DNA from: Pediococcus pentosaceus
GTDB taxonomy: Bacteria; Bacillota; Bacilli; Lactobacillales; Lactobacillaceae
NCBI RefSeq assembly: GCF_001437285.1
Contig: NZ_JQBF01000003.1
Location: 62,001-126,000, forward strand
Direction: 5' to 3'
Length of the DNA stretch: 64,000 bases
Shown: positions 34,540-47,105 of the stretch, piece by piece
Layout: each line of letters starts with the position of its first letter
How positions within the stretch are numbered: the stretch's first letter is position 1
Position numbers and translations under genes: made by a program
Notes under the pieces: model-generated
The model's input: only the letters and a program-made list of their open reading frames with translations
Told to the model about the DNA's origin: nothing
The model's database searches: none

Positions 34540-37500
34540 TTGGCAGGACATTTAGTTAAGTATGGTAAACATCGTACGCGCCGGAGCTATGCACGAATTA
34601 AAGAAGTGCTTGATCTACCTAATTTGATCGAGATTCAATCTGATTCGTACCAATGGTTCTTAGACGAAGGTCTCCGTGAAATGTTCAATGACATTATGCC
34701 GATTGAAGATTTTGCAGGTAAATTATCACTTGAATTCGTCGATTATCAACTACTAGAACCAAAGTACACGGTTGACGAAGCTCGTGAACATGAAGCAAAC
34801 TATTCTGCACCATTGCACGTAACTTTACGTTTAACAAACCACGAAACTGGCGAAATTAAATCACAAGACGTATTCTTTGGTGATTTCCCATTAATGACAG
34901 AACAAGGTACTTTCATTATTAATGGAGCAGAACGTGTTATTGTTTCACAATTAGTTCGTTCACCTGGTGTCTATTACAACTTAGATACAGATAAAAATAA
35001 TCGTAAAATTTGGGGAACAACCGTTATTCCTAACCGTGGGGCTTGGTTAGAATATGAAACAGATGCTAAAGAAATTTCTTATGTACGGATTGATCGTACT
35101 CGTAAGATTCCAATGACCGAATTAGTTCGTGCCCTTGGATTTGGCTCTGATGAAGAAATCATCGATATTTTTGGTGGTTCTGATAGTTTAGATTTCACTC
35201 TTGATAAAGATGTTCATAAGAATCCCGAAGATTCACGGGTTGCTGAATCATTGAAGGATATTTACGAACGTTTGCGTCCTGGTGAACCTAAGACTGCAGA
35301 TAGTTCAAGAAGTTTGCTAACTGCGCGCTTCTTTGATCCAAAACGTTACGACATGGCTCCAGTAGGTCGTTACAAAGTAAATAAAAAACTTAGCCTTAAG
35401 ACTCGTCTTTTAGGTCAAACCCTAGCTGAAACATTAGCTGATCCTGATACAGGGGAAGTTATTGCTCAAAAGGGTGAAATGGTCAACAAAGACGTAATGA
35501 AGAAATTAGCAGTTTTCCTTGATCGTCCTGACTTCAAGATGGTTACATACCAACCATCTGAAGAAGCAGTCGTTACTGAACCAATGACTATCCAAGTTAT
35601 CAAAGTTCAAGACCCTAACGACCCAGAACGTACATTGAATATGATTGGTAATGGTAATATCGATGCTAAATTGAAGCACATCACACCTGCTGATATTATC
35701 GCTTCAATGAATTACTTCTTCCTTCTTCAAGATGGAATTGGTAGTACAGATGATATTGATCATTTGGGTAACCGTCGAATCCGTTCAGTTGGTGAACTAC
35801 TTCAAAACCAATTCCGCATTGGTTTATCACGTATGGAACGTGTAGTACGTGAACGTATGTCAATCCAAGATGCTGAAACAGTTACACCACAACAATTGAT
35901 TAACATTCGTCCAGTAGTTGCTGCAACTAAAGAATTCTTTGGTTCTTCACAATTGTCACAATTCATGGATCAGACTAACCCGCTTGGTGAATTATCACAT
36001 AAGCGTCGTCTATCAGCACTTGGACCTGGTGGTTTGACTCGTGATCGTGCCGGATATGAAGTTCGAGACGTTCACTATACGCATTATGGTCGTATGTGTC
36101 CGATTGAAACTCCCGAAGGTCCTAATATCGGTTTGATTAATAACTTGGCTTCATATGGTAAGATCAACCGTTATGGTTTTATCGAAACACCATATCGTCG
36201 TGTTTCATGGGAAGATCATAAAGTTACAGATCGTATTGATTACTTAACTGCTGACGAAGAAGATCAATTTGTTATTGCTCAGGCTAACTCTCCACTTAAT
36301 GATGATGGTTCATTTGCTGACGACGTAGTTATGGCTCGTCATGAAAGTGATAACATCGAAACTAGCATTGAAAATGTCGATTACATGGACGTTTCTCCTA
36401 AGCAAGTAGTTGCTGTTGCTACAGCATGTATTCCTTTCTTGGAAAATGATGATTCTAACCGTGCCTTGATGGGTGCTAATATGCAACGTCAGGCTGTTCC
36501 ATTGGTTGATCCACATTCTCCATTAATTGGTACTGGTATTGAATATAAAGCTGCGCATGATTCTGGGGTTGCTCTTTTATGTCAACACGCTGGTGTAGTT
36601 GAATATGTTGATGCACGTGAAGTACGTGTCCGTCGTGATGATGGCGCACTTGATACTTACAAGCTCATGAAGTTCCGCCGTTCAAATGGTGGTAAGAACT
36701 ACAACCAACGCCCAATTGTTCGAGTTAATGATAAAGTTGACGCGGATGAAGTACTAGCTGATGGTCCATCAATGGAACAAGGTGAATTAGCCCTTGGACA
36801 AAACCCATTGATTGCCTTCATGACATGGCAAGGTTATAACTTCGAAGATGCGATTGCGATTAATGAACGTTTAGTTCGTGATGACGTATATACATCAATT
36901 CATATCGAAGAATATGAATCAGAAGCACGTGATACAAAACTTGGACCTGAAGAAATGACTCGTGAAATTCCTAATATTGGTGAAGATGCCCTTCGCAATC
37001 TTGATCAAGATGGTATTGTTCGAGTTGGTGCTGAAGTTGAAGATGGTGACATCTTGGTTGGTAAGGTTACTCCTAAGGGGGTTACAGAATTATCTGCTGA
37101 AGAGCGCTTGCTTCATGCTATTTTCGGTGAAAAAGCTCGTGAAGTTCGTGATACATCACTCCGTGTTCCACATGGTGGCGGCGGAATCGTTCAAGACGTT
37201 AAGATTTTCACCCGTGAAAATGGTGACGAATTATCACCTGGTGTAAACATGATGGTTCGTGTTTATATCGCTCAAAAGCGTAAACTCCAAGTTGGTGATA
37301 AGATGGCCGGACGTCATGGTAACAAAGGTACTGTTTCAGTGGTTATCCCACAAGAAGATATGCCTTACATGCCTGATGGAACTCCAATTGACATTATGCT
37401 TAGCCCAATGGGTGTGCCTTCTCGTATGAATATCGGACAAGTTCTTGAACTTCATTTGGGAATGGCTGCACGTAACTTAGGTATCCACATGACAACTCCT

Positions 37501-38148
37501 GTTTTTGATGGAGCCCAAGATAAAGATATTTGGGAAGCAGTTGCTGAAGCTGGTATGGATTCTGATGCTAAGTCTGTGCTTTATGATGGACGTACTGGTG
37601 AACCATTCGAACAACGTGTTGCTGTTGGTGTCATGCACTATATGAAACTTGCTCACATGGTTGATGATAAGATTCATGCTCGTTCAATTGGACCTTACTC
37701 ACTTGTTACACAACAACCACTTGGTGGTAAAGCACAATTTGGTGGACAGCGTTTTGGTGAAATGGAAGTTTGGGCTCTTGAAGCTTACGGTGCTGCATAT
37801 ACTCTTCAAGAAATCCTTACTTACAAGTCTGATGACGTCGTTGGTCGAGTTAAGACATACGAAGCGATCGTTAAGGGTGAACCAATTCCACGCCCAGGTG
37901 TTCCAGAATCATTCCGAGTTCTTGTTAAAGAATTACAAGCTTTAGGACTTGATATGAAGGTTCTAGGTGGGGATGACCAAGAAGTTGAACTTCGTGATAT
38001 GGACGAAGAAGATGACGATGTTGTGAATGTCGATGCTCTTAGCAAGTATGCTGAAAAGCAAAACGAAAAAACAAATGCTAGCGCTGAAGAAGCAAAGGCT
38101 CCATCAACGGAATCAGCTCCTGTTGAAACTAAAAACAATCAAAACTAA
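34540..38148 (+). CDS. rpoB: DNA-directed RNA polymerase beta subunit
   Basis: A 1202-residue core subunit. The start is taken as TTG 34540, which gives the family N-terminus [20 protein letters not shown] and follows GGAGAGG by nine bases; a GTG at 34531 lies within the ribosome site. The rifampicin region [20 protein letters not shown] and [11 protein letters not shown] keeps the wild-type Gln, Asp, His, Arg and Ser positions, so rifampicin sensitivity is expected. The C-terminal end carries a long acidic and Ala/Glu-rich tail (after DMDEEDDD). Confidence 0.98.
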   Translation: MAGHLVKYGKHRTRRSYARIKEVLDLPNLIEIQSDSYQWFLDEGLREMFNDIMPIEDFAGKLSLEFVDYQLLEPKYTVDEAREHEANYSAPLHVTLRLTNHETGEIKSQDVFFGDFPLMTEQGTFIINGAERVIVSQLVRSPGVYYNLDTDKNNRKIWGTTVIPNRGAWLEYETDAKEISYVRIDRTRKIPMTELVRALGFGSDEEIIDIFGGSDSLDFTLDKDVHKNPEDSRVAESLKDIYERLRPGEPKTADSSRSLLTARFFDPKRYDMAPVGRYKVNKKLSLKTRLLGQTLAETLADPDTGEVIAQKGEMVNKDVMKKLAVFLDRPDFKMVTYQPSEEAVVTEPMTIQVIKVQDPNDPERTLNMIGNGNIDAKLKHITPADIIASMNYFFLLQDGIGSTDDIDHLGNRRIRSVGELLQNQFRIGLSRMERVVRERMSIQDAETVTPQQLINIRPVVAATKEFFGSSQLSQFMDQTNPLGELSHKRRLSALGPGGLTRDRAGYEVRDVHYTHYGRMCPIETPEGPNIGLINNLASYGKINRYGFIETPYRRVSWEDHKVTDRIDYLTADEEDQFVIAQANSPLNDDGSFADDVVMARHESDNIETSIENVDYMDVSPKQVVAVATACIPFLENDDSNRALMGANMQRQAVPLVDPHSPLIGTGIEYKAAHDSGVALLCQHAGVVEYVDAREVRVRRDDGALDTYKLMKFRRSNGGKNYNQRPIVRVNDKVDADEVLADGPSMEQGELALGQNPLIAFMTWQGYNFEDAIAINERLVRDDVYTSIHIEEYESEARDTKLGPEEMTREIPNIGEDALRNLDQDGIVRVGAEVEDGDILVGKVTPKGVTELSAEERLLHAIFGEKAREVRDTSLRVPHGGGGIVQDVKIFTRENGDELSPGVNMMVRVYIAQKRKLQVGDKMAGRHGNKGTVSVVIPQEDMPYMPDGTPIDIMLSPMGVPSRMNIGQVLELHLGMAARNLGIHMTTPVFDGAQDKDIWEAVAEAGMDSDAKSVLYDGRTGEPFEQRVAVGVMHYMKLAHMVDDKIHARSIGPYSLVTQQPLGGKAQFGGQRFGEMEVWALEAYGAAYTLQEILTYKSDDVVGRVKTYEAIVKGEPIPRPGVPESFRVLVKELQALGLDMKVLGGDDQEVELRDMDEEDDDVVNVDALSKYAEKQNEKTNASAEEAKAPSTESAPVETKNNQN

Positions 38149-38177
38149 TTACTTAAAAGAAAGAGGAGGTCAGTCCG

Positions 38178-41100
38178 TTGATCGATGTTAATAAATTCGA
38201 AAGTATGCAAATCGGTTTAGCTTCTCCTGATAAGATCCGTATGTGGTCATATGGTGAAGTTAAAAAACCTGAAACCATTAACTATCGAACTTTAAAACCA
38301 GAAAAAGATGGATTATTCGACGAACGAATCTTTGGACCAACCAAAGATTACGAATGTGCTTGTGGAAAGTACAAACGTATCCGTTATAAGGGAATCGTCT
38401 GTGATCGTTGTGGTGTTGAAGTTACAAAATCTAAGGTTCGTCGTGAACGTATGGGTCATATCGAACTTGCTGCACCAGTAACACACATCTGGTACTTCAA
38501 GGGAATCCCTAGTCGTATGGGACTAGTTCTTGATATGAGTCCTCGCTCATTGGAAGAAATCATCTACTTTGCTTCATACGTTGTTATCGATGCTGGTGAA
38601 ACTCCACTAGAAAAGAAACAACTATTAACTGAACGCGAATATCGTAATAAGTTAAGTGAATATGGTGATAAATTTGTAGCTAAAATTGGTGGGGAAGCTA
38701 TCCAAGCTTTACTTGAAACAGTAGATCTTGAAAAAGAAGCTAACCAATTGAAAGAAGAATTGAAGGAAGCTTCTGGTCAAAAGCGTACCCGTGCGGTTCG
38801 TCGTCTAGACATTATTGAAGCCTTCCTTAAATCTGGTAACCACCCAGAATGGATGGTACTCGATGCTATTCCAGTCATTCCACCTGATTTACGTCCGATG
38901 GTTCAATTGGATGGTGGTCGTTTTGCTACATCAGATTTGAATGATTTATATCGTCGTGTAATTAACCGTAACAACCGTTTGAAACGATTGTTAGATTTAA
39001 ATGCACCTGGAATTATTGTTCAAAACGAAAAGCGGATGCTTCAAGAAGCGGTTGACGCTTTGATTGATAATGGTCGTCGTGGTCGTCCTGTTGCTGGACC
39101 TGGTAACCGTCCTTTGAAGTCATTGTCACACATGCTTAAAGGTAAGCAAGGACGTTTCCGTCAAAACTTGCTGGGTAAACGTGTTGATTATTCTGGACGT
39201 TCAGTTATTGATGTTGGTCCTTCATTGAAGATGAACCAAATGGGTCTTCCAGTTCCAATGGCAATGGAATTATTCAAGCCATTTATTATGAAGGAACTCG
39301 TTGGTCGTGGCTTAGCTTCTAACATCAAGAATGCTAAACGTAAAATTGATCGTAAAGATGATGATGTTTATGATGTTCTTGAAGATGTTATCAAAGAACA
39401 TCCAGTTCTTTTGAACCGTGCCCCTACACTTCATAGACTTGGTATTCAAGCTTTTGAACCCGTTCTAGTAAGTGGTAAGGCCATGCGTTTACATCCATTA
39501 GCTTGTGAAGCTTACAATGCCGATTTTGATGGGGACCAAATGGCTATTCATTTACCTTTATCAAATGAAGCTCAAGCTGAAGCCCGCCTTTTGATGTTAG
39601 CTGCTCACCATATCCTTGCTCCTAAGGATGGTAAGCCAGTTGTTACTCCATCTCAAGATATGGTTATTGGTAACTATTGGTTAACAATGGAACGAGCTGA
39701 AAGTGTCGGTGAAGGCATGATCTTCAACGACCTTGATGAAGTTCGTTTAGCTCTTCAAAATGGTTATGTTTCAATTCATACAAGAATTGGTGTTCGTGCT
39801 AATTCAATGCCTGAAAAGCCATTTACTGATGCACAACGTAAACAAATCTTGATTACTACTGTTGGTAAAATGTTATTCAATGACATTCTTCCTAAGGGCT
39901 TTGTTTACTTGAATGCTCCAACTAATGAAAACTTGGTTAGTGGTACACCGGATGAATACTTCCTCGAAAGTGGCGAAGACATCCGTGAACAACTAAATCA
40001 ACGACCATTAATTGCACCATTCAAATCTGGATTCTTGAGTGACGTTATCGCTGAAGTTTACAAGCAATATAAAGTTACTGAAACTTCATTATTACTTGAT
40101 CGAATGAAAGACTTAGGATTCTATCGCTCAACCCTTTCAGGTTTAACTGTGGGTATTGCAGATATTACTAACTTGCCTGAAAAGCCAGAAATTATTGCTG
40201 CAGCTCATAAACAAGTTGCTACTGTTACAAAGCAATTCCGTCGTGGACTTATTACTGATGACGAACGTTATGAACGGGTAATTGGAATTTGGAACGATGC
40301 TAAAGATGACATCCAACAAAGACTGATGGAAACATTTGATCCACAAAACCCAATCTTCATGATGTCTGATTCCGGTGCGCGTGGTAATATTTCTAACTTT
40401 ACTCAGCTTGCTGGTATGCGTGGTTTGATGGCCGCTCCTAATGGTAAAATCATGGAACTTCCAATTCTTTCTAACTTCCGTGAAGGACTTAGTGTTTTGG
40501 AAATGTTTATTTCTACTCATGGTGCTCGTAAAGGTATGACCGATACCGCCTTGAAGACCGCTAACTCTGGTTACTTGACTCGTCGTCTTGTTGATGTTGC
40601 TCAAGATGTTATCGTTCGTGAAAAAGATTGTGGAACTGATCGTGGATTATTGATTTCAGCAATTGCTGAAGGTAATGAAATGATTGAACCACTTTATGAT
40701 CGAATCTTAGGTCGTTACACAATGAAATCTGTTTTCAATCCTGAAAATGGTGAAACCATCATTGGACCAAATGAGATGATTAACGAAGCTATAGCACAAC
40801 AAATCATTGAAGCCGGCGTTCAAGAAGTAACTATTCGTTCAGCATTTACATGTAACACTGCGCATGGTGTTTGTGAGAAGTGTTATGGACGTAATATGGC
40901 TACTGGTGACCGTGTTGAAGTTGGTGAAGCAGTTGGTACTGTTGCTGCTCAATCAATTGGTGAACCTGGTACTCAGCTTACTATGCGTAACTTCCATACT
41001 GGTGGTGTGGCTGGTAATGCCGATATCACTCAAGGTCTTCCACGTATCCAAGAAATTGTTGAATCTCGTAATCCTAAAGGACCAGCCGAGATTTCAGAAG

Positions 41101-41816
41101 TTACTGGTACAGTCGAAGCTATTGAAGAAGATCCTGCTGAAGGTACAAAGGATATTACGATTAAGGGTGAAACCGATACTCGTACTTACACATTACCAAT
41201 CACGGCTCGTATGAAGGTTGCAGAAGGTGACTACATCCACCGTGGTTCAGCATTGAACGAAGGTTCAATCGATCCTAAGGAATTAATCAAAGTTCGCGAC
41301 GTTCTTTCTACTGAAAATTACTTGCTAAGTGAAATTCAAAAAGTTTACCGTATGCAAGGTATTGAAATCAGTGATAAGCACGTTGAAATCATGATTCGTC
41401 AAATGCTTCGTAAGGTTCGGGTAATGGATCCTGGTGATACTGACATTCTTCCAGGTACATTAATGGATATTAATGACTTTAAGAATGATAACTACAAGAC
41501 CTTGATTGCTGGTGGTATTCCTGCCACATCACGTCCTGTAATTCTTGGTATTACTAAGGCTGCTCTTGAAACAAATAGTTTCTTGTCAGCTGCTTCATTC
41601 CAGGAAACAACTCGAGTTCTTACTGATGCTGCTATTCGTGGTAAGAATGATCCACTTGTTGGTTTGAAGGAAAATGTTATCATTGGTAAGATTATTCCTG
41701 CAGGTACTGGTATGACGGATTATCGTCAAATCAAGCCTGAAGTTGTGGGCGGAAACGTTGAACAACCCCAATCATTAAGTGACGTTGAAAAAGAAATGAA
41801 TGAAACTGTTGAATAA
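38178..41816 (+). CDS. rpoC: DNA-directed RNA polymerase beta' subunit
   Basis: A 1212-residue catalytic subunit. TTG 38178 follows AGAGGAGGT and gives the standard start [20 protein letters not shown]. Zinc ribbon [21 protein letters not shown] near residues 60-80 and the active site [10 protein letters not shown] near 446-455 are intact. The trigger loop region has [16 protein letters not shown]. Thirty bases after rpoB, same operon, ended by a strong terminator. Confidence 0.98.
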
Positions 41817-41828
41817 TAGTTTTTAGAT

Positions 41829-41876
41829 AAAAAGCTCACCAAATTGTGGATAACACAGTTTGGTGAGCTTTTTTAT
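41829..41876. terminator. Terminator of rpoBC
   Basis: AAAAAGCTCACCAAA pairs with TTTGGTGAGCTTTTTT; inner TTGTG can pair with CACAG. The A run lets it also end the minus-strand nucleoside hydrolase transcript. Confidence 0.93.
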
Positions 41877-41903
41877 TATGGTAATTTTAAGAAACGCGAT
41901 GAA

Positions 41904-42854
41904 TTAATAGTTGGTTTTAGCTGCTTGCGCTAGCTCATCGAATTTATCAAAGAAGAGAGCGGAATTTACTTGAGTAACGAAGGTTAAAGGACGTCCGTTA
42001 TCAGTAACAAAAGTTTTTCCAGCCGAGGGACCATCGGTGATAACAGCAGCTTTAATTGGTTTACTATCAACTAATTCAGGATATTTACTTACAAGAGTAG
42101 TTAGAACATCCCATAAATAATAAGTTGAGTTAGCTTCAAAAGAGTGAACTAGAGAATAACCTTGACCAATTAAATCTAAAGCAGGGAATTGGCGCTGCTT
42201 AGCCCAACGAATACGTAAAGCTTTAGTCAAAGGAACTTGGTTAGTACTATCTAAACTAACAATGGTAATCTTTAGGTCCGTATCAAAGACGGTTTTGACA
42301 GCTTGAGGATCCCAGTATGCATTCCATTCAGCTGTACCATCATGTTCGGGTTCAGCAACATTACCAACCCCGTTCATTGATCCACCCATCCAGAATAGTT
42401 CATCGATATTGTCCACAATTGTAGGATCGATTTCGATGGCACGAGCCAGATCAGTTAATGGACCAGTCATAATCAAAGTCACCTTCTGCTGAGAAGCTTT
42501 AATCTTCTCTAACATATCTAAATGAGCCGGCTGAGATGCCAATTTAGTTTTAGGTTGATTATTGTTATCCAAGTGTTCGTTTAAAATGGGAAAATCATCA
42601 AATGAAAAAGCGCTGAGGCGCCATTCTTTTGGGAATTGATTTACTGGGCGTGAATTAGATTTAGCAACTTCTAGGGTAGTATCTTGACCAAAAAGATCAA
42701 TGATTTTTCTAGATGCTGAAACGGCAGGTTCTACATAGGAATCTGCTCCAACTGCCCCCACTCCAATTAACTTTGTATCTGGAAATTCCAATAGTAGAAG
42801 TAAAGATACAAGATCGTCGACATTACCATCATGATTAAAATAAATATTTTGCAA
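41904..42854 (-). CDS. Nucleoside hydrolase family protein, with changed active-site residues
   Basis: A 316-residue member of the inosine-uridine nucleoside hydrolase fold. TTG at 42852-42854 follows GGAGG by seven bases; a longer frame to 42869 covers the ribosome site. The calcium site reads NHDGNVDDLVSLLLL where the classical form is DTDPGxDD, so D10, D14 and D15 equivalents are kept and one Asp is Asn. The late motif that usually reads HD reads LWDVLTT, so the His that helps the base leave is Trp. MTGPLTDLARAI and MGGSMNGVGNV are kept. Substrate class is therefore uncertain. Confidence 0.88.
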   Translation of the reverse strand: MQNIYFNHDGNVDDLVSLLLLLEFPDTKLIGVGAVGADSYVEPAVSASRKIIDLFGQDTTLEVAKSNSRPVNQFPKEWRLSAFSFDDFPILNEHLDNNNQPKTKLASQPAHLDMLEKIKASQQKVTLIMTGPLTDLARAIEIDPTIVDNIDELFWMGGSMNGVGNVAEPEHDGTAEWNAYWDPQAVKTVFDTDLKITIVSLDSTNQVPLTKALRIRWAKQRQFPALDLIGQGYSLVHSFEANSTYYLWDVLTTLVSKYPELVDSKPIKAAVITDGPSAGKTFVTDNGRPLTFVTQVNSALFFDKFDELAQAAKTNY

Positions 42855-42946
42855 AGTAGGACCTCCCAAATTTATTAAAGTAATGATAGCATAAAGTTCG
42901 TATGTTGTGTTTATAAAATGATTTTCGCGAAGTATATTAATGATTT

Positions 42947-43627
42947 TTACTGAAATACAAACATTAATAAATAATATGCAGTGAAAAGGTATGGAATAAA
43001 AGGAATTATGCTTTTTTTAGTAAAAAATAGTACGGTTGCTCCAAGGGTAGCAGCAATCAAAATAATGAGGGTAGTCAAATGGGCACCAACTAATAAAGTG
43101 AAAAATAATAAGATTTCTATATCGCCTTGTCCTATTTTTTGAAAGCAAGCTAGGTGTTCTAAATTATTGAATAATAAAAAGGTTAATATGAGTAAAATAG
43201 CGAAGTTTAACCAAGAAAAATTAAATTTGACCAATAAGTAGGCTGGAAAAATTAAAATATGCGTGCTAACTGATTGAACGGCTACATCCTCCACGGCTAG
43301 GTAACTGAGGATAAAAAAGCAAATAAAACTAAATGGTGTTGGCGAAGTGGTAGGCACGATCGTTAAAAAGAATAAGGCTGACAATATTTCAAGCATCACG
43401 GAGTAGGTAGGAATCGATACGTCGCAAAAAATGCATCGCCCTCGGCAACTCCAATAACTAACAATTGGAAATAAGCAATAATACGGCAGTGGAGTAGAAC
43501 AGTTTGAACAGTGGGAGGGTGGAAAAATGATGGATTGACCGACTAAACGGCGTTCATAAAGCACTAGAAGAAATGATCCCCAACTGGCACCTAGAATTCC
43601 TATAAGTAAATAATAAAATAAGAGCAT
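42947..43627 (-). CDS. comC: Prepilin peptidase ComC/PilD type
   Basis: A 226-residue membrane aspartyl protease that cuts and readies pseudopilins for the DNA-uptake machine. ATG at 43625-43627 follows AAGGAGA and gives a start MLLFYYLLIGILGASWGSF typical of the family. The zinc motif CSNC and CRGRCIFC near residues 40-70 is intact. The catalytic aspartates are in AVEDVAVQSVS and GQGDIEIL. It lies alone; comG genes are elsewhere if present. Confidence 0.92.
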   Translation of the reverse strand: MLLFYYLLIGILGASWGSFLLVLYERRLVGQSIIFPPSHCSNCSTPLPYYCLFPIVSYWSCRGRCIFCDVSIPTYSVMLEILSALFFLTIVPTTSPTPFSFICFFILSYLAVEDVAVQSVSTHILIFPAYLLVKFNFSWLNFAILLILTFLLFNNLEHLACFQKIGQGDIEILLFFTLLVGAHLTTLIILIAATLGATVLFFTKKSIIPFIPYLFTAYYLLMFVFQ

Positions 43628-43701
43628 GTTATTTCTCCTTAACTTAATGATTGGTATTAGATAATATACGAAATAACGCTCCGTTTTTTTGCTTAATTTA
43701 C

Positions 43702-43902
43702 TTGCATTCATAAAAATTGCGTGATATTCTATTTAAGGTGCTTTTTGTGGACAGGTTTTCTGCAAATGCAGACATGCTGACTGGAAACGTTAGCCCTGGT
43801 ACAAGTCTCGGCCGTCTTTTTTTATATCAAAAAAAGAACCGCCTGGATATGTGTACTTAAAGAATACTTATTTATTTTCATATATTGGAAGGAGAAACAT
43901 CG
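43702..43902 (+). promoter_or_regulatory. Promoter and structured leader of the str operon
   Basis: TTGCAT (43702-43707), 17 bases, extended TGA-TATTCT (43722-43730). The leader of about 160 bases holds hairpin TCTGC-AAAT-GCAGA (43759-43772) and a strong stem GGCCGTCTTTTTTT with AAAAAAAGAACCGCC (43810-43843). It may bind a ribosomal protein such as S7 or S12, or be an attenuator. SD GGAAGGAG at 43887-43894. Confidence 0.7.
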
Positions 43903-44316
43903 ATGCCTACAATTAACCAATTGGTTCGTAAGGGTCGTCGTTCACAAAGCTCGAAGTCAAAAGCTCCAGCTTTGAACTACGGCTATAACAGCATGAAGAA
44001 GTCTCAAGTTAACAACCCAGCTCCTCAAAAACGTGGAGTTGCTACACGTGTTGGTACAATGACACCTAAGAAGCCTAACTCAGCTTTACGTAAGTACGCT
44101 CGTGTACGTTTGTCAAACTTGATTGAAGTTACAGCTTATATTCCTGGTATTGGTCACAACCTTCAAGAACATAGTGTTGTCTTGATCCGTGGTGGTCGTG
44201 TAAAGGATTTACCTGGTGTTCGTTACCATGTCATTCGTGGTGCGCTTGATACAGCAGGTGTTACTGATCGTAAACAAAGCCGTTCTAAATACGGTACAAA
44301 GAAACCTAAGAAGTAA
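43903..44316 (+). CDS. rpsL: Ribosomal protein uS12
   Basis: A 137-residue decoding-centre protein. ATG 43903 after GGAAGGAGA; the frame start at 43885 is upstream of the ribosome site. The streptomycin loop [13 protein letters not shown] and [14 protein letters not shown] carry the wild-type lysines, so streptomycin sensitivity is expected from this gene. First gene of the str operon. Confidence 0.98.
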   Translation: MPTINQLVRKGRRSQSSKSKAPALNYGYNSMKKSQVNNPAPQKRGVATRVGTMTPKKPNSALRKYARVRLSNLIEVTAYIPGIGHNLQEHSVVLIRGGRVKDLPGVRYHVIRGALDTAGVTDRKQSRSKYGTKKPKK

Positions 44317-44331
44317 GGAGGTTGTGTATAA

Positions 44332-44802
44332 ATGCCAAGAAAAGGTCCAGCACCAAAACGCGAAGTATTACCAGATCCAATTTATAACTCAAAGCTTGTT
44401 ACACGTTTAATCAACCGTTTAATGTTAGATGGTAAGCGTGGTAAAGCTTCAAAGATTTTATACAATGCTTTTGATATTATCGAAAAAGAAACTGGTTCAG
44501 AACCAACAGGAGTTTTCGAAGAAGCTATGAACAACATCATGCCTGTCCTTGAAGTTAAGGCTCGTCGTGTTGGTGGTTCTAACTACCAAGTTCCAATTGA
44601 AGTACGTCCAGATCGTCGTACAACACTTGGTTTACGTTGGTTAGTTAACTACGCTCGTCTCCGTGGTGAACACACAATGCCAGAACGTCTTGCTCGTGAA
44701 ATTATGGATGCAGCTAACAATACTGGTGCATCTGTTAAGAAACGTGAAGACACACATAAGATGGCTGAAGCCAACCGTGCATTCGCACATTACCGTTGGT
44801 AA
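44332..44802 (+). CDS. rpsG: Ribosomal protein uS7
   Basis: A 156-residue primary binder of the 3' major domain of 16S rRNA. Start [15 protein letters not shown] and the middle [21 protein letters not shown] are standard. It begins 15 bases after rpsL, with AAGGAGG before ATG. In E. coli S7 is the repressor of this operon. Confidence 0.98.
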   Translation: MPRKGPAPKREVLPDPIYNSKLVTRLINRLMLDGKRGKASKILYNAFDIIEKETGSEPTGVFEEAMNNIMPVLEVKARRVGGSNYQVPIEVRPDRRTTLGLRWLVNYARLRGEHTMPERLAREIMDAANNTGASVKKREDTHKMAEANRAFAHYRW

Positions 44803-44924
44803 GATTCAGTCGTTGCAATTAATCATTGCAACCATGATGACTATTATATGGATGCATATAGTAGTCATTTTTTCTAAAAACAGCTATTACTTTGATTTCA
44901 TTTGGAAGGAGAACCTTTTATATA

Positions 44925-47018
44925 ATGGCTAACAAACGTGAGTTTCCTCTAGAAAGAACTCGTAATATCGGTATCATGGCTCATATTGATGCTGGTAAAA
45001 CAACAACTACAGAACGTATCTTGTACTATACAGGTAAGATCCACAAGATTGGTGAAACACATGAAGGTGCTTCACAAATGGACTGGATGGCCCAAGAACA
45101 GGAACGTGGTATTACAATTACATCTGCTGCAACAACAGCAGCATGGAAGAACCACCGTATCAATATCATCGATACACCAGGACACGTTGATTTCACAATC
45201 GAAGTTGAACGTTCACTCCGTGTGCTTGATGGTGCCGTAGCGGTTCTTGATGCTCAAGCTGGTGTTGAACCTCAAACAGAAACTGTTTGGCGTCAAGCTT
45301 CAGATTATGATGTTCCACGGATCGTTTTTGCTAACAAGATGGATAAGCTTGGTGCTGATTTTGATTTCTCAGTTCAATCAATCCACGACCGTTTGCAAGC
45401 TAACGCTTTGCCAATTCAAATGCCAATCGGTGCTGAAGATGATTTCCAAGGAATTATTGACTTGGTTGAAATGAAGGCTGATTTGTATGACGTTGATGAA
45501 TTAGGTACAGAATGGGAAACTGTTGATGTTCCTGATGAATACAAAGAAGAAGCTGAAAAGCGTCGTAACGAAATGATTGAACAATTGGCTGATATTGATG
45601 AAAACATCATGGAAAAATACCTTGGTGGAGAAGATATCTCAGTTGCTGAAATCAAAGCTGCTATTCGTAAAGGTACTTTAGCTCTTGAATTATTCCCAGT
45701 TCTTGCTGGTTCAGCATTTAAGAACAAGGGTGTTCAAATGATGCTTGATGCCGTTGTTGATTACTTACCATCACCATTGGATGTTAAGCCTTATAGTGCT
45801 ACAGATCCTGAAACAGGCGACCAAGTTGAATTGATTGCTGGTGATGACAAGTCATTCGCTGCTTTAGCATTTAAAGTTGCTACTGACCCATTCGTTGGTC
45901 GTTTAACATTTATCCGTGTATACCAAGGTACATTGGAATCAGGATCATATGTTCTTAACGCCACAAAGGGCAAGCGTGAACGTGTTGGTCGTTTGCTACA
46001 AATGCATTCTAACCAACGTCAAGAAATCCCAGAAGTATTCTCTGGAGATATCGCTGCTGCTATCGGTCTTAAGAACACTACAACTGGTGATTCATTGACT
46101 GATCCAGCACATCCATTACAATTGGAATCAATGGTATTCCCAGATCCAGTTATCGAAGTTGCTGTTGAACCTAAGTCAAAAGCTGACCAAGATAAGATGG
46201 ATATCGCTCTTCAAAAACTTGCTGAAGAAGATCCTTCATTCCGTGCAGAAACAAACCCTGAAACAGGTGAAACTGTTATTGCCGGAATGGGTGAACTTCA
46301 CCTTGATATCATTGTTGACCGTATGAAACGTGAATTTAACGTTGAAGCTACAATTGGTGCTCCTCAAGTATCATACCGTGAAGCATTTACTAAGAAGACT
46401 TCCGCACAAGGTAAATTTGTACGTCAGTCTGGTGGTAAAGGTCAATATGGTGACGTTTGGGTTGAATTCGAACCAAACGAAGAAGGTAAAGGCTTTGAAT
46501 TCGAAGATGCCATCGTTGGTGGTGTAGTTCCTCGTGAATACATTCCATCAGTTGAAGAAGGTTTGAGAGAAGCTATGAACAACGGTGTTCTTGCCGGATA
46601 TCCATTGGTTGATGTTAAGGCTAAACTATATGATGGTAGTTATCATGATGTCGATTCTAGTGAAGCTGCATTTAAGGTGGCTGCATCACTTGCTTTACGT
46701 GCTGCTGCTAAGACTGCTGCTCCTGTTATCCTAGAACCAATTATGAAGGTAGAAATCCGTGTTCCTGAAGAATACATGGGTGATATCATGGGACAAGTTA
46801 CTGCACGTCGTGGACGCGTTGATGGTATGGAAGCAATTGCTGGTGCTGAAGAAATCCATGCATTTGTTCCTCTATCAGAAATGTTCGGTTATGCTACAAC
46901 ACTTCGTTCAGCATCACAAGGTCGTGGTACATTTACTATGACATTTGATCATTACGAAGCTGTTCCAAAATCAATTCAAGAAGAAATTATCAAGAAAAAT
47001 GGCGGACATGCTGAATAA
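44925..47018 (+). CDS. fusA: Elongation factor G
   Basis: A 697-residue translocase GTPase. ATG 44925 gives [21 protein letters not shown]1 is AHIDAGKT (residues 19-26), then DTPGH and NKMDK. Domains II-V follow in normal order. The 122-base gap after rpsG has an inverted repeat around 44815-44870 but no terminator. SD GGAAGGAGA is a little far (13 bases). Unlike in Bacillus, tuf does not follow. Confidence 0.98.
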   Translation: MANKREFPLERTRNIGIMAHIDAGKTTTTERILYYTGKIHKIGETHEGASQMDWMAQEQERGITITSAATTAAWKNHRINIIDTPGHVDFTIEVERSLRVLDGAVAVLDAQAGVEPQTETVWRQASDYDVPRIVFANKMDKLGADFDFSVQSIHDRLQANALPIQMPIGAEDDFQGIIDLVEMKADLYDVDELGTEWETVDVPDEYKEEAEKRRNEMIEQLADIDENIMEKYLGGEDISVAEIKAAIRKGTLALELFPVLAGSAFKNKGVQMMLDAVVDYLPSPLDVKPYSATDPETGDQVELIAGDDKSFAALAFKVATDPFVGRLTFIRVYQGTLESGSYVLNATKGKRERVGRLLQMHSNQRQEIPEVFSGDIAAAIGLKNTTTGDSLTDPAHPLQLESMVFPDPVIEVAVEPKSKADQDKMDIALQKLAEEDPSFRAETNPETGETVIAGMGELHLDIIVDRMKREFNVEATIGAPQVSYREAFTKKTSAQGKFVRQSGGKGQYGDVWVEFEPNEEGKGFEFEDAIVGGVVPREYIPSVEEGLREAMNNGVLAGYPLVDVKAKLYDGSYHDVDSSEAAFKVAASLALRAAAKTAAPVILEPIMKVEIRVPEEYMGDIMGQVTARRGRVDGMEAIAGAEEIHAFVPLSEMFGYATTLRSASQGRGTFTMTFDHYEAVPKSIQEEIIKKNGGHAE

Positions 47019-47030
47019 TCTTTAAAATTA

Positions 47031-47083
47031 AAGAAGTTTTCTTTTTTCAATTATTTAATTGAAGGAGAAAACTTCTTTTTATT
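47031..47083 (+). terminator. Terminator of the str operon
   Basis: AAGAAGTTTTC (47031-47041) pairs with GAAAACTTCTT (47067-47077), then TTTATTTT; an inner stem CAATTA/TAATTG fills the loop. Confidence 0.88.
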
Positions 47084-47105
47084 TTAAATTTATTTCTCAA
47101 AACCC

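Noticed and set aside
40143-40604. Long antisense open frame of 153 residues in rpoC
   Set aside because: It is a by-product of codon bias on the sense strand; no ribosome site and His/Ser/Asn-rich low-quality sequence.
45986-46941. Several +1-frame open frames inside fusA, rpoB and rpoC
   Set aside because: They are rich in Leu, Val and Lys because of the GTT/CTT codons of the real genes and have no independent signals.
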